DNA of 64,000 nucleotides from Chitinophaga varians (GCF_014529945.1 NZ_JACVFB010000003.1:558001-622000); one strand, 5' to 3'. Shown: positions 18,086-27,444, counted from the first letter of the stretch. A program made the numbers and translations. Notes: generated by a model from the letters alone, not told the origin.

Positions 18086-18111
18086 GCCTTTTTCCTATCA
18101 AAATAAACACC

Positions 18112-18247
18112 AGAATATTTGATCATTGGGCTATTTTGATATTTGACTATTGGTAGAGCTGGTTCGCCAATAAACATTTTCAACTGTTGGCGTAATCCCT
18201 ACCATAACTCAATAATCAAATATCAAAATAACCCAATACCCAAATGA
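18112..18247. repeat. Intergenic palindrome, AAATATC-type arms (class C)
   Basis: The left arm ATTTGATCATTGGGCTATTT and on is answered by a right arm reading AAATATCAAAATAACCCAAT. Each arm is about 45 bp of degenerate 7-8 bp words, and the inner edges (GGTAGAG / CTACC) also pair. The element fills the spacer between the LdtD-like start and the phospholipase stop (both minus strand). No gene is seen in it. Confidence 0.75.
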
Positions 18248-20779
18248 TTATGCCATGGCCGGGTCACTCATCCCTTCAGCACCGGTTTCCACTCTGCCGG
18301 CAAAGCGTTGCTCAAACTGGTCATGACCTTCTACTTTTACAGAGAAGTCGTACCAGTGCTGGCTTTTGCTGTTATCAATGATCATGGCGGCCTGCGTATT
18401 GGCGGCAATGGTTTTACGTACTACCGCGTTACCATAGGCGTTATCGGTAACAATGACGGTAATGGCTTTATTGCTGCGGTTGGCGATATGCAGGTCTGCA
18501 TTGCCGGTCAGCTGTTTGCGGTTACGCAGCGAACGCTGATATTCACAGGTAATGTCCACCTGCGGGTCTTTGGCGTTGCCGGCGAATTCGCGGTAAAAAC
18601 CATTAGGACCGTAAGCACGCAGACGGTATTGTTCGCCTTCAAAAGAAGACAGAGGCCAGGCGTCTTTCAGCTGATCGCCAGCGGTAACAGCGTAAGACCA
18701 GGTCCGTACCGGCGCCATCTCACGACTGTCTGCCTGTAGGTATTTGCCGGGCGCATACACATTGAATGGTGAGCCGGCGGCTTTTTTGCCAAACACCTCG
18801 TTGGATGCGGCAAAACTGATGTCGAATGTTTTTTTATCAGCACCCAGCTTGCCGTTTACATACAGCTGGTAAGGCAGCGCACAGGAAACACGGGTACCGG
18901 CTTCCTGCCGCGGCATCCATTCGGCTTTGGCCGGGTTAGTATTGATCTTCTCAATTTCGGCGGCAGTGAGTTTTTTGAATTCGTCCGGCAGCTTTTTGAA
19001 ACGGGCGTTGTATACACTTTCGATAAACTCATTCCTTTCCTGGAAAGGCACTTTCACCTTTTCTCCGTTGAAAGGACGGAAAACAGAAGTCAGGTCGCCA
19101 CATACCGTACGGCGCCAGGCGGAGATATTCGTTTCTTTAATGGCTTTACCGGTTTTATGTTGCAGGAAATCTTCCATAAACTGAAGGATGGAAGTATGGT
19201 CAAACACCTGCGAATTCACATAACCGCCGCGGCTCCACGGCGAAGCAATCACTAATGGCACACGGTATCCCAGACCAATGGGACTTTCCCGAACAGCATT
19301 TTTGCCCACATGGCCTTTGGCCTGCTCCTCTTCTTTGGTAACATATTCCACTGCGGTGTCAATACCTTTGGAAACCAGTCCTGTACCGGGTTTGAAAGGC
19401 GCTACAAAAGGAGGTACGTGATCGAAATAACCATCATTCTCATCATAACAAAGAATGAAAATGGTCTTCTTCCACACTTCTTCTTTCTGCGTGAGGATGT
19501 CCAGCACTTCAGACACATACCAGGCACCATACCACGGAGAGCCGGGGTGATCAGAGAATTCACCGGGGGCTACCAGCCAGGAAACCGTAGGGAGCTGACC
19601 GTTGTTCACATCGGTGCGGAACTGATGCAGGATATCGCCTTTAGGCACCTGCACCGTCCTTTCCACATCGCCATCTTTATACCGCAGTGTTTCCAGTTCA
19701 TGATAATCCGCATCTGCGATGTTGGTCGTAAATGCTTTATTGTGCAGGTTCTGCGCGCGTTTCGGCAGTTTGGCGAAGTTAGCTGCGGTAAATGTTTCCG
19801 CATCTTTCTTCACTTTCTCCAGTTCCTGCTTTTTCTGCTCCAGTTGCTGTTGCAGTTTCTTCGCTTTTTCTCCTTCAGCAGCAGGAATAGCGGCTGCCAG
19901 CTTCGCGATTTCTTCCGGCAGCTGTTGTATGCGGCGTTGCAGGTATTGTATATGGCCGGTGGCAAACCGCACATTAAATGCGGAGAACCACTCGATAGGA
20001 TTGTCGGTGAAATTGGCCAGCATACCGTCCTTATCGCCTTCGAGGCCAGCGGCGCTGATTTCATTCTGGTAGATCTTCCAGCTGATGCCGTTGTCTTCAA
20101 GCCTTTCGGGAAAGGTAGTCCAGTGCGCTTCCGCGCCGTAATCCACATCTTCATTCCATACGTTGGCTTTAGCGCTGGCTTTCTGTTCATCGCGCAGGGT
20201 GCCGGTCCAGAGATACAGACGGTTCGGCGTGGTGCCGGTCAGCGAAGAACAGAAGTTCTGGTCACAAACGGTGAAGGCATCTGCCATGGCGTAATAAAAA
20301 GGAATATCCACACGGTTGTAATAACCCAGGGTGAGCGGCATCGGCGCCCAGTCTTTATTACCGGACTGTTTTACCTGCAGCCATTTATCATAACGGCCAT
20401 TGTTGCGGGCATCTACCTGATTGGCCCAGGAATGCGGCAGGCTGCTCATCCAGGTAGCTTTGGTATCCCGGATATTCAACCGGAAAGGGGCATACGTTTC
20501 GTTCTTATCGTTGGTCTGTAACCATACGAGATGGTTGTTGGGAAGGCGGATAGCGCGGGGGTCATTGTACCCTCTCACCCCTCTGAGGGTGCCATAGCAG
20601 TGGTCGAACGACCTGTTCTCCTGCATCAGGACCACGATGTGTTCCGCATCGTGGAAGGTGGTACCGGGATGGGGGTCTATGGCCAATGCACGCTGGATGG
20701 ACCCCGGCAGGGTCCCGGCTACGCCGGCGGCACCAGACAGCAGGGCTGCTTTCTTGATAAAATCTCTTCTGGTGTTCAT
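18248..20779 (-). CDS. Phosphocholine-specific phospholipase C, Tat-exported
   Basis: A large secreted phospholipase of 843 residues in the bacterial phosphoesterase (PF04185) family. It opens with a Tat signal, NTRRDFIKKAALLSGAAG, then the active-site region HIVVLMQENRSFDHCYGTLR. CYDENDGYFDHVPPF (near residue 440) adds further metal ligands. Two C-terminal DUF756-like beta domains cover roughly residues 630-835, as in PC-PLC (plcN/plcH type). The enzyme splits phosphatidylcholine or sphingomyelin into diacylglycerol or ceramide and phosphocholine. A charged stretch at about residues 277-340 (EKAKKLQQQLEQKKQELEKV) looks like a coiled-coil insertion. Folded export by Tat fits a metalloenzyme. 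Confidence 0.92.
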   Translation of the reverse strand: MNTRRDFIKKAALLSGAAGVAGTLPGSIQRALAIDPHPGTTFHDAEHIVVLMQENRSFDHCYGTLRGVRGYNDPRAIRLPNNHLVWLQTNDKNETYAPFRLNIRDTKATWMSSLPHSWANQVDARNNGRYDKWLQVKQSGNKDWAPMPLTLGYYNRVDIPFYYAMADAFTVCDQNFCSSLTGTTPNRLYLWTGTLRDEQKASAKANVWNEDVDYGAEAHWTTFPERLEDNGISWKIYQNEISAAGLEGDKDGMLANFTDNPIEWFSAFNVRFATGHIQYLQRRIQQLPEEIAKLAAAIPAAEGEKAKKLQQQLEQKKQELEKVKKDAETFTAANFAKLPKRAQNLHNKAFTTNIADADYHELETLRYKDGDVERTVQVPKGDILHQFRTDVNNGQLPTVSWLVAPGEFSDHPGSPWYGAWYVSEVLDILTQKEEVWKKTIFILCYDENDGYFDHVPPFVAPFKPGTGLVSKGIDTAVEYVTKEEEQAKGHVGKNAVRESPIGLGYRVPLVIASPWSRGGYVNSQVFDHTSILQFMEDFLQHKTGKAIKETNISAWRRTVCGDLTSVFRPFNGEKVKVPFQERNEFIESVYNARFKKLPDEFKKLTAAEIEKINTNPAKAEWMPRQEAGTRVSCALPYQLYVNGKLGADKKTFDISFAASNEVFGKKAAGSPFNVYAPGKYLQADSREMAPVRTWSYAVTAGDQLKDAWPLSSFEGEQYRLRAYGPNGFYREFAGNAKDPQVDITCEYQRSLRNRKQLTGNADLHIANRSNKAITVIVTDNAYGNAVVRKTIAANTQAAMIIDNSKSQHWYDFSVKVEGHDQFEQRFAGRVETGAEGMSDPAMA

Positions 20780-20895
20780 GAAATACTTTTTATTGTTCAG
20801 CTGTCAGCATCCAACAGGTATGCTTTAAGCGGCTTAAAATAACAAAAAGTATGTTATGTCACAATTAACAAAGGAAGAATGGTCGGATATGGCCA

Positions 20896-20935
20896 ACGAA
20901 AAAGGGCTCCCGCATTGCTGCGAAAGCCCTTCGTA
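20896..20935 (-). terminator. Rho-independent terminator behind the small lipoprotein gene
   Basis: Read on the minus strand, AGGGCT, two unpaired bases, CGCA-GCAA-TGCG, two unpaired bases and AGCCCT form a hairpin, followed by TTTTT. It lies about 17 bp behind the stop of the lipoprotein gene that ends at 20952. Confidence 0.7.
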
Positions 20936-20951
20936 TTGACTTCGAATAAAT

Positions 20952-21368
20952 TCAGGATACGTCTCTGGATGGAATGATCACGATCTTAAACTTCATGGTC
21001 ACATTCGGCTTCTGAGCCACTGTATTATTGGGCCCGCGAAGCTCCACGATCAACACACCGGTCTGATGTATCACATTGTAAGACTCGTTATTAAACACTT
21101 CCGGTAAAAGTTCATACAATTCAAACTGTCCGTTCTGCTGCCGTGCCAGGGATACTACCACGCCATCAAGCTGGTTGGAGTTTTGGTCTAGTTCAGGCAG
21201 ATTATTGAATTGCATATAATAGACCCCTTTGTCGTCCAACTTCCATTGATCAGGAGTCATCGTAAAGAAGATTGTTTTGTTGGGAATAACTTCATTGGTG
21301 GTCTTAGTACAACTGGAGAATACCGCGGCAATCATGAGCAGGGGTAATAAGTATAGCCATCTTTTCAT
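20952..21368 (-). CDS. Small lipoprotein of unknown function
   Basis: The 138-residue product starts MKRWLYLLPLLMIAAVFSSC, a clear lipoprotein signal with Cys20. The start at 21368 was chosen because the earlier in-frame Met residues add a non-signal stretch before it. The mature part (TKTTNEVIPNKTIFFTMTP onwards) is beta-rich and contains no motif I recognise; it resembles the many short Bacteroidota lipoproteins of the immunoglobulin-like kind. It is divergent from the AraC regulator with about 110 bp between them, so that regulator might control it. This is inferred from position alone. Confidence 0.7.
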   Translation of the reverse strand: MKRWLYLLPLLMIAAVFSSCTKTTNEVIPNKTIFFTMTPDQWKLDDKGVYYMQFNNLPELDQNSNQLDGVVVSLARQQNGQFELYELLPEVFNNESYNVIHQTGVLIVELRGPNNTVAQKPNVTMKFKIVIIPSRDVS

Positions 21369-21479
21369 ATACAAGGTGTTTGGTATGGATTTATTCAAAT
21401 ACGATGCCATAAATATTACTCCGATAAATGAAGAAATCCTGATATTTGTAAAAATCTTCATTTTTAAAATCTGCGTTGT

Positions 21480-22346
21480 ATGTTGTATCGCTTACCGCAG
21501 GAATTCGGCAGCTATCCGGGCATGTATATCAATCGCGCCGGCAAATCTGCGCTGGCATGGTTCAAACTGGTGGAGCATCAGGCCAAAGCCGAAGGGTTCC
21601 TTACCGAAAATACACTCGTGTTCATCATTTCAGGCAGTAAGCACATCCATCTGCCGGACGAAGAAATTGTGGCCGCCGCAGGCGACCTGATACTGCTTAA
21701 AAGAGGGACCTACTTCATGTCTGCCCTGCTGCCGGAAGAAGAGGGCACCTTCCAGGGACTGATGCTCTGTGTAGATGACCACCTCTTACGCTCCTTTCTG
21801 GAAGAAATGGATGATATCCGGAAAGCGCGTACAAATATCCCCATGGTGTTGCCCTGCTCTGAACAGCTGGTCAATGTGCGCAACAGTATCATCAGCTATA
21901 TGGAACGCCCCAACGAAAATACCTGTAAACTGCTGGAACTGAAAATACAGGAGGTATTCCTGTTATTGCTGGCCGGCCCGCATCGCGCGCAGGTACTGGC
22001 TTTCCTGCATCACATGTTTGACACCAGCACAGAAAATCTCACACTCACTATCCGGGAACATCTGCTAAAACCTTTGTCCCTGCAGGAATACGCCGCCCTG
22101 TGCGGATTAAGCCTCTCTGTGTTTAAAAGAGAATTCGCCAAAATATACCATGCGCCACCTAAAAAATGGATCAATGATGAACGATTGAAACATGCCGACT
22201 ATCTGCTGCGGCATACACAAAAAAATGTCAACGAAGTAGCGGATGAATGTGGGTTTGACAGCACTTCCTATTTCATCAAACAATACAAAAGCCGCTACGG
22301 CGATACGCCTAAAAATGCACAACGGGCTAAAATTGCTATTTTCTGA
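21480..22346 (+). CDS. AraC-family transcriptional regulator
   Basis: A 288-residue regulator. The N-terminal half (residues about 20-150) is a cupin-like AraC_N sensor region with short beta strands (LVFIISGSKHIHLPDEEIV). The C-terminal 100 residues hold the paired helix-turn-helix domain; the second helix pair is the well conserved VNEVADECGFDSTSYFIKQY, followed by YGDTPKNAQR. The effector is unknown. It is divergently placed to the small lipoprotein gene and upstream of the SMP-30-like gene, either of which could be its target. Confidence 0.9.
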   Translation: MLYRLPQEFGSYPGMYINRAGKSALAWFKLVEHQAKAEGFLTENTLVFIISGSKHIHLPDEEIVAAAGDLILLKRGTYFMSALLPEEEGTFQGLMLCVDDHLLRSFLEEMDDIRKARTNIPMVLPCSEQLVNVRNSIISYMERPNENTCKLLELKIQEVFLLLLAGPHRAQVLAFLHHMFDTSTENLTLTIREHLLKPLSLQEYAALCGLSLSVFKREFAKIYHAPPKKWINDERLKHADYLLRHTQKNVNEVADECGFDSTSYFIKQYKSRYGDTPKNAQRAKIAIF

Positions 22347-22407
22347 ACGCTTTCTGTTATCGTGCTGCCCCGGAGTGCCCCTACCTTTGCCTTAAACACT
22401 CAACATT

Positions 22408-23268
22408 ATGAAAACAATTTATTTGCTGCTTCCCCTGCTGACCGCCGCCAGTACAGGATTTGGTCAGATGCAACAACTCAACCGCACCGCTATGAAAGCC
22501 CCGGAAAGTGTATACATTCACGGTAGTGACTATTATATCTCCGATACTGGTGGCGACCCTACCAAAAAGGATGGCGATGGCGTACTGTATAAAATGAACA
22601 GCCAGGGAGAAGTAAAAGTATTCGCCAGCGGACTGGATTCTCCCAAAGGCACCTGGATATTGCATAACATCCTCTACACACCGGATGTGGACAAGCTCAG
22701 AGGATTCGATGTATCAACCGGCAAAGAAGTATTCACCCTCGATATGGCGGCTACAGGCAGCACCCTGCTCAACGACATCGCACCGATGAACGACTCCACG
22801 GTTTTTGTTTCCGCCACAGACATCAGCAAGGTATACATCGTACACCTGGGCGCTCATCCACGCTACGAGGAACTGTCATTCGACAATCCGGTGAAAGGCG
22901 CCAACGGCGTTATTTATGACAACCAACGGAAACGCCTGTACGTATGCGGTTTCGGCGCTGCCGGTACTCCCAATGGTGAAATCGGTTACGTGGACCTGAC
23001 CGCGGCAAACAAAAAATTTGTCCGCCTTACCGACCGCACCGGTTACTACGACGGCATCATGCTCACCAAACACAATACCCTCCTGGTCTCCGACTGGGTA
23101 GCGTTTGAAAAGAAAGGAGTAATAGTGGAAGTTGATCTCAAAACCGGTAAAACAACCACCGTTAATAAAGAGCCCATCTCCGGCCCGGCCGATTTCACGC
23201 TTAACAAAAACGGAGAGGTGATCACGCCCGCTATGATGGAAGGCAATGTTCTCCTGCTAAAACGTTAG
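22408..23268 (+). CDS. Secreted SMP-30/gluconolactonase-like beta-propeller protein
   Basis: A 286-residue protein with a signal peptide (MKTIYLLLPLLTAASTGFG), hence periplasmic or secreted. The repeated beta-propeller blades include VYIHGSDYYISDTGG, GTWILHNILYTPDVDKL and the typical DGIMLTKHNTLLVSDW near residue 215. SMP-30-like proteins use a divalent metal and often hydrolyse lactones, but several relatives are non-enzymatic binding proteins; activity cannot be assigned. It lies 61 bp behind the AraC gene on the same strand. Its stop codon is followed directly by a class A palindrome that reaches the stop of the convergent repeat-protein gene. Confidence 0.78.
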   Translation: MKTIYLLLPLLTAASTGFGQMQQLNRTAMKAPESVYIHGSDYYISDTGGDPTKKDGDGVLYKMNSQGEVKVFASGLDSPKGTWILHNILYTPDVDKLRGFDVSTGKEVFTLDMAATGSTLLNDIAPMNDSTVFVSATDISKVYIVHLGAHPRYEELSFDNPVKGANGVIYDNQRKRLYVCGFGAAGTPNGEIGYVDLTAANKKFVRLTDRTGYYDGIMLTKHNTLLVSDWVAFEKKGVIVEVDLKTGKTTTVNKEPISGPADFTLNKNGEVITPAMMEGNVLLLKR

Positions 23269-23422
23269 TTCACGCAAAGGCGCAAAGCAGCAAAGACGCA
23301 AAGGTTTTTTTAAGAATTATAAGAAAGCAAAGGAGCGGAGATCATATTTGATCTCCGCTCCTTTGCTTTCTCTGCTCGCTTATATCATCTTTGCGTCTTT
23401 GCTGCTTTGCGCCTTTGCGTGA
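23269..23422. repeat. Intergenic palindrome, GCAAAG-type arms (class A), full copy
   Basis: The left arm contains GCAAAG four times at exact 8-bp spacing (GCAAAGGC GCAAAGCA then GCAAAGAC GCAAAG). The core AGAAAGCAAAGGAGCGGAGA and on folds back on TCTCCGCTCCTTTGCTTTCT. The right arm is the mirror of the left. The element fills the whole spacer, stop codon to stop codon, between convergent genes. It could act as a two-way terminator. Confidence 0.9.
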
Positions 23423-24559
23423 CTACAATCGTACCTGTACACCCGCAACACCGCCTACATAAATACCGTTGAACTTATCGTTCCGGCGTTTTGACCATAT
23501 ATAGTAGGGCGCCATGTCCTCACCCACGCCGTCTTTGGTGCGTATGTCATTAAAAGTAGGGCCAGCAAATACTTCTATGTTATTGCCGAACCGGTATGCA
23601 GGATAAACGCCAAAGGTGCTTTTATTGTATACCAATTTATGAAAATCGGTATTAGTAGTATTGGTGACCTCCATGTTAATACGGAAGTGGGAATTCACAT
23701 ACAGATGCGCACCTATACCACCCTGAAAAACATAGCGTGTGGCAGAATCATTCCTGAAATTATATCCTACGCCCAAAATGCCATACAGGACGCGGCCACC
23801 GGACTTAAAGGCAAGGATCGTATTGGAGGTTTCATCGATGCTGAGACTGATTTGTTTTTCACCATGTTTCACAATGTTGATCAACGCAATCGAATAGTCG
23901 CTGCTATCGGCAATATTCAGGAGCCCCGCTACCTGCACGCCCTTCACTTTTTTAGCGACGTTCATGAAACCGGCTACCTGTATATTCGCATCCTTGGCCA
24001 GGTTAAGGAAACCGCCGATCTGTACCTTTGCGGAGCGATGGCTGTTGATAAAGCCCGTAACAGCCACGCTCGCGCTGTCGGTATGGTTCATGAAACCGGA
24101 TATCTGTCCGCTGGCGCCATCACTTTTACGTGCGAAGTTCGCAAAGCCGGCCACCTGATATCCGCGGTGCATCTCTCCTCCCAGGTTAATGAAGCCCGTC
24201 ACCATTACACCCTTCGAGGTTTGTTTCACCGAGTTCATAAACCCTGAAATAGCGGCGCCATTTTGTAACAGGCCGATATGATTGGAAAAGCCGGCAAGAG
24301 CAGCTCCATTGGCACTTCCTTTAATGATATTGGATATACCGGATATCGCTGCACCTGTTTCGCCCCCGGATACGCCGGCAATGGCATGCAGTGAAAAACG
24401 GTTGGTATATTCTGCGGCCTGTGTACCGTTGGTACTGAGTGGATAAACAATTCCCACATGTGCAGGCCTGATAGCTGATTGTCCCAATACCTTTGCAGTT
24501 AAGCTGATAACGGTCAGGAGGGATAAAACGGTAATTCTGGTCAAGGTATCTGTTCTCAT
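23423..24559 (-). CDS. Surface-repeat beta protein with outer membrane barrel-like C-terminus (LA_2272-like)
   Basis: The 378-residue product begins with a signal peptide (MRTDTLTRITVLSLLTVISL, cleaved near VLGQS). Residues about 60-260 consist of short repeats of about 15-22 residues, such as NGAALAGFSNHI, NGAAISGFMNSV and VQIGGFLNLAKD, in which Gly-Phe/Leu-x-Asn recurs. This is the pattern of LA_2272-type surface repeats. The last 110 residues are beta-barrel-like and end in VQVRL. It shares this plan with the STN-domain protein encoded just upstream (compare NIADSSDYSIALINIVKHG with NIADTSSGYSIGLVNIVKHG), so the two are paralogues; this one lacks the STN and carboxypeptidase-like domains. 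It is probably the last gene of the sigma/FecR operon. Confidence 0.75.
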   Translation of the reverse strand: MRTDTLTRITVLSLLTVISLTAKVLGQSAIRPAHVGIVYPLSTNGTQAAEYTNRFSLHAIAGVSGGETGAAISGISNIIKGSANGAALAGFSNHIGLLQNGAAISGFMNSVKQTSKGVMVTGFINLGGEMHRGYQVAGFANFARKSDGASGQISGFMNHTDSASVAVTGFINSHRSAKVQIGGFLNLAKDANIQVAGFMNVAKKVKGVQVAGLLNIADSSDYSIALINIVKHGEKQISLSIDETSNTILAFKSGGRVLYGILGVGYNFRNDSATRYVFQGGIGAHLYVNSHFRINMEVTNTTNTDFHKLVYNKSTFGVYPAYRFGNNIEVFAGPTFNDIRTKDGVGEDMAPYYIWSKRRNDKFNGIYVGGVAGVQVRL

Positions 24560-24633
24560 ATCTGTGTGTATTAATGCGTACTGATTAACGACACGTGAAG
24601 GAACAACTACCCCTATGCAGCTACAAACAAAAA

Positions 24634-26439
24634 TCAGAAGATGGTAATGCCGGCCTGCCAACCTACCCAGCCGTTGCCTGAATCTCCCAGTTTAAAAGGA
24701 TGATAACCAGCTCCCGGAATCTCTGAAAGATAGCCGGGTTTGGGGTTCCATTCATCATACAGATGAAATGCCAGGGAAGGCCCTGCAAAGATGGACACTT
24801 TATTAGAAATCCTGAAGTTCAGCAATGGTTGTATTCTGATCATCTGAGAGGTTTCCTCGGTACCGGTATACATATTTTGCGCAGTGATCTCTCCAGCCAG
24901 AAATAAATGTTTGTTGAAGTTAAACTCCCTGCCGATACCATATCCGAAAGAATATACTTTTCTGTCGCCGGTATTGAAGCCAGCGAGCAAAATGCTGTAT
25001 AGCTTGGTACTGCCGGTTTTCCACGCCACGTTGTAGTTGATTACATCACTCGTATACACCGCCAGTTTATGATAACCATGTTTTACGATGTTGACAAGAC
25101 CGATGGAATAACCGGAAGAAGTATCTGCAATATTTACCAGGCCTATCTGTACACCTTTGAGGTGTCTGGCATAGTTGAAAAGCGATCCGAGTTGCACGCC
25201 TCTCACGGTACCATGACTGATATTACCGATGTATGATATCTGCGCACCGCTGGCGCCGCGGCCCGCATAGTTGTAGATGCCGCTGATCTGTGCTCCGGAC
25301 ATTTCTCCGCCGGTATAGTTTCCAACACCTGATACCTGCCAGCCCACTGTATTTCCCTTTACAATACCCAAAACGCCCTGTGCCTGCATACCTTCCATAT
25401 CGCCGCGTATCTGGCCGATAACGCCGGAAATCTGCACACCATTTGTACTACTCTCTACAATATTGCTCACGCCACCTATCTGCACACCGCGCATGGAATC
25501 CAGCACCTGGTTGTGAACACCGGCAATCTGTACGCCGTTGGTTTTTCCACCTACCACATTGAGTACGCCACCAATCTGTACATGTTGCATATTACCTTTC
25601 ACAATATTGAACACGGTGCCCAGTTCGAAACCATCTACACCAGCGGTATACCCCCCAATAACGTTGATCGAGAATTTGTTGACCACCTGGCTGCTCATCC
25701 TTCCGTGTGAGCCCAATCCCGGCGTAAGCGAAGCCTGATAAGGCTTATCGGCGAAGAAACTACCGATGTTAAGACTCTGCATTTTCTGACGGGACGATAA
25801 CATCGTTCGGCCCCACCAGGTTTTTTCCACCTTCATATTATGACCGGTAATTTCCACCACCCGTAGCTGATACGCTACCGGTGAAATATTCACCGCCACC
25901 TCCTGGTCCTGGCCTGCATGTACCAGCACAGAGGTGTCTGTATACAGGTCCTTACTAATGCTGATGGCTGCGGTAGGGGTTTTATCCCGTAACCGCAGCC
26001 TGAAATAACCGTCATTATTGGTTAAAGTAGAGATGAGTTGCTGTCGTTCATACACGCTCGCATTCGGTACTCGTTGTCCTGTTTTGCTATCCGTGACGAA
26101 TCCCGTGACCTGGTAATAATTTTGCCCGGGAGATTTTTTAAAGAGAATGATATAGTTGCCCGATTCTTTGTAGAGATACTCTCCGTCCAACAGCTGGTCC
26201 AACGTTTGCCGGACCGTTTTATTTTTCACCGAGATACTGACCAGACTGTCCTGTGGCAGAATATTGCTGATATACGAGAAATAAAAATTGCCCTGTCTGG
26301 AAATGATATTCAGTACTTCTGATAACTTCTGTTTTTTTGCTTCCACCGTCACGGTCTTGTTGAGCAGGCCCTGTGCCTGTACTTGGAACGAGAAGGTGAT
26401 GATCAGTATCAATATTGTCAATGTTCTGCTAAACGGCAT
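24634..26439 (-). CDS. STN-domain and carboxypeptidase-like-domain protein fused to surface repeats and a barrel-like end
   Basis: This 601-residue exported protein starts with a signal peptide (up to about VQAQG). An STN (secretin/TonB N-terminal) domain follows at about residues 30-100, with KKQKLSEVLNIISRQGNFYF. A carboxypeptidase-D regulatory-like domain covers about residues 110-195 (YQVTGFVTDSKTGQRVPNAS). The rest is not a TonB receptor: about 15 surface repeats such as NGVQIAGVHNQV, RGVQIGGVSNIV and SGAQISGIYNYA, then a beta-rich C-terminus ending WQAGITIF. In Bacteroidota an STN domain normally passes a signal from a SusC/FecA-type receptor to FecR. Here it sits directly behind a sigma/FecR pair, so it probably signals to that FecR. 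What it senses is unknown. Confidence 0.82.
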   Translation of the reverse strand: MPFSRTLTILILIITFSFQVQAQGLLNKTVTVEAKKQKLSEVLNIISRQGNFYFSYISNILPQDSLVSISVKNKTVRQTLDQLLDGEYLYKESGNYIILFKKSPGQNYYQVTGFVTDSKTGQRVPNASVYERQQLISTLTNNDGYFRLRLRDKTPTAAISISKDLYTDTSVLVHAGQDQEVAVNISPVAYQLRVVEITGHNMKVEKTWWGRTMLSSRQKMQSLNIGSFFADKPYQASLTPGLGSHGRMSSQVVNKFSINVIGGYTAGVDGFELGTVFNIVKGNMQHVQIGGVLNVVGGKTNGVQIAGVHNQVLDSMRGVQIGGVSNIVESSTNGVQISGVIGQIRGDMEGMQAQGVLGIVKGNTVGWQVSGVGNYTGGEMSGAQISGIYNYAGRGASGAQISYIGNISHGTVRGVQLGSLFNYARHLKGVQIGLVNIADTSSGYSIGLVNIVKHGYHKLAVYTSDVINYNVAWKTGSTKLYSILLAGFNTGDRKVYSFGYGIGREFNFNKHLFLAGEITAQNMYTGTEETSQMIRIQPLLNFRISNKVSIFAGPSLAFHLYDEWNPKPGYLSEIPGAGYHPFKLGDSGNGWVGWQAGITIF

Positions 26440-26453
26440 ACGTTAGGCTGCAA

Positions 26454-27434
26454 TTACTTTAGGGTTATATTAGTTCCATTTTCTTCTACGGTGATGCCGT
26501 AAGTGAGCCCGATAATTTTCAGGGTACTGTCGAGTGAACTGTTACTGAAGGTAACGTTGATCGGCAGGTCACGCTTGCTGGAATTGGCAATCACGATATT
26601 TACATTGTAAGCTTCATTCAGGATATCTACCAGTTTCCACAGCGGTGTATTGTTGCATACAAATGTTTGTGTGCGGTAGTAGTTATACAACTCGTCTGTG
26701 TTTTCCTGTTTCACCGGCGCCGTGTCCTGATCGGTAACAGTGGCCTTTTCATGATGCTGCAGCTGCACGCTGTGGTGTTGTTTGGTTACTTCCACCGCAC
26801 CTGTTTCCACGATGACTTCTGTTTTGCCATTGCTGCTTTTGATGTTGAAAGAAGTACCGAGTACTTTTACGGTCACGTCGTTTACTTTGATCACAAAAGG
26901 ACGGCCCGGATCTTGTGCCACATTGAAGAAGGCTTCGCCTTCCAGTTTTACATGCCTTTCCTTTTCGAACGAGTTAGCATAACTGATAGAAGATTGTTTA
27001 TTCAGCGTCACAAATGAACCGTCCGGTAATGTATCCAGTCTTACCGCGTTGCTGGCGTAGATCGTATGTTGCGGACCGGAGGCTTTCATAAACCAGAACC
27101 CGGCAGCTCCCAGCAATACCAGCAAAGTGGCTGCTATGGCGAGGTTACGGCGCCAGGTGGAGAAATCGGTTTTGATGATACGGGCTCCTCCTGCTTCTTC
27201 GTTGGCGCCTACCCGTTGCTGGAAGCGTTTCCAGGCATCGTCTTCACTGACGGTGCTGACAGCCGCCAGTTTTTTACTTTCGTCCCAGATAAGCCGGAAA
27301 TGCTCGTAGTATTTAGCATTGGCCGCATCTGTAGCCATCCATGTTTCCACAGATTGTTTTTCTACCGGTGTGGTGATGCCCAGCATGTATTTCACCAGCA
27401 GATCGTCGTTTATATGGTCAGTTTGCTTTTTCAC
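26454..27434 (-). CDS. FecR-family anti-sigma factor
   Basis: A 326-residue inner-membrane protein. The cytoplasmic N-terminal part (about residues 1-90) would hold the sigma factor. One transmembrane helix, NLAIAATLLVLLGAAGFWFM, spans about residues 93-112. The periplasmic FecR domain follows (LPDGSFVTLNKQSSISY and GEAFFNVAQDPGRPFVI). The last 70 residues are the DUF4974-type tail that contacts the STN domain of the receptor. It lies 10 bp behind the sigma gene and 14 bp before the STN protein, so the three are co-transcribed. Confidence 0.93.
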   Translation of the reverse strand: MKKQTDHINDDLLVKYMLGITTPVEKQSVETWMATDAANAKYYEHFRLIWDESKKLAAVSTVSEDDAWKRFQQRVGANEEAGGARIIKTDFSTWRRNLAIAATLLVLLGAAGFWFMKASGPQHTIYASNAVRLDTLPDGSFVTLNKQSSISYANSFEKERHVKLEGEAFFNVAQDPGRPFVIKVNDVTVKVLGTSFNIKSSNGKTEVIVETGAVEVTKQHHSVQLQHHEKATVTDQDTAPVKQENTDELYNYYRTQTFVCNNTPLWKLVDILNEAYNVNIVIANSSKRDLPINVTFSNSSLDSTLKIIGLTYGITVEENGTNITLK

Positions 27435-27444
27435 GGTAGAAGGT

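Noticed and set aside
19310..20521. 403-codon open frame opposite the phospholipase C gene
   Set aside because: The phospholipase has full-length family motifs; the opposite frame shows Phe/Ile/Arg-rich shadow translation only.
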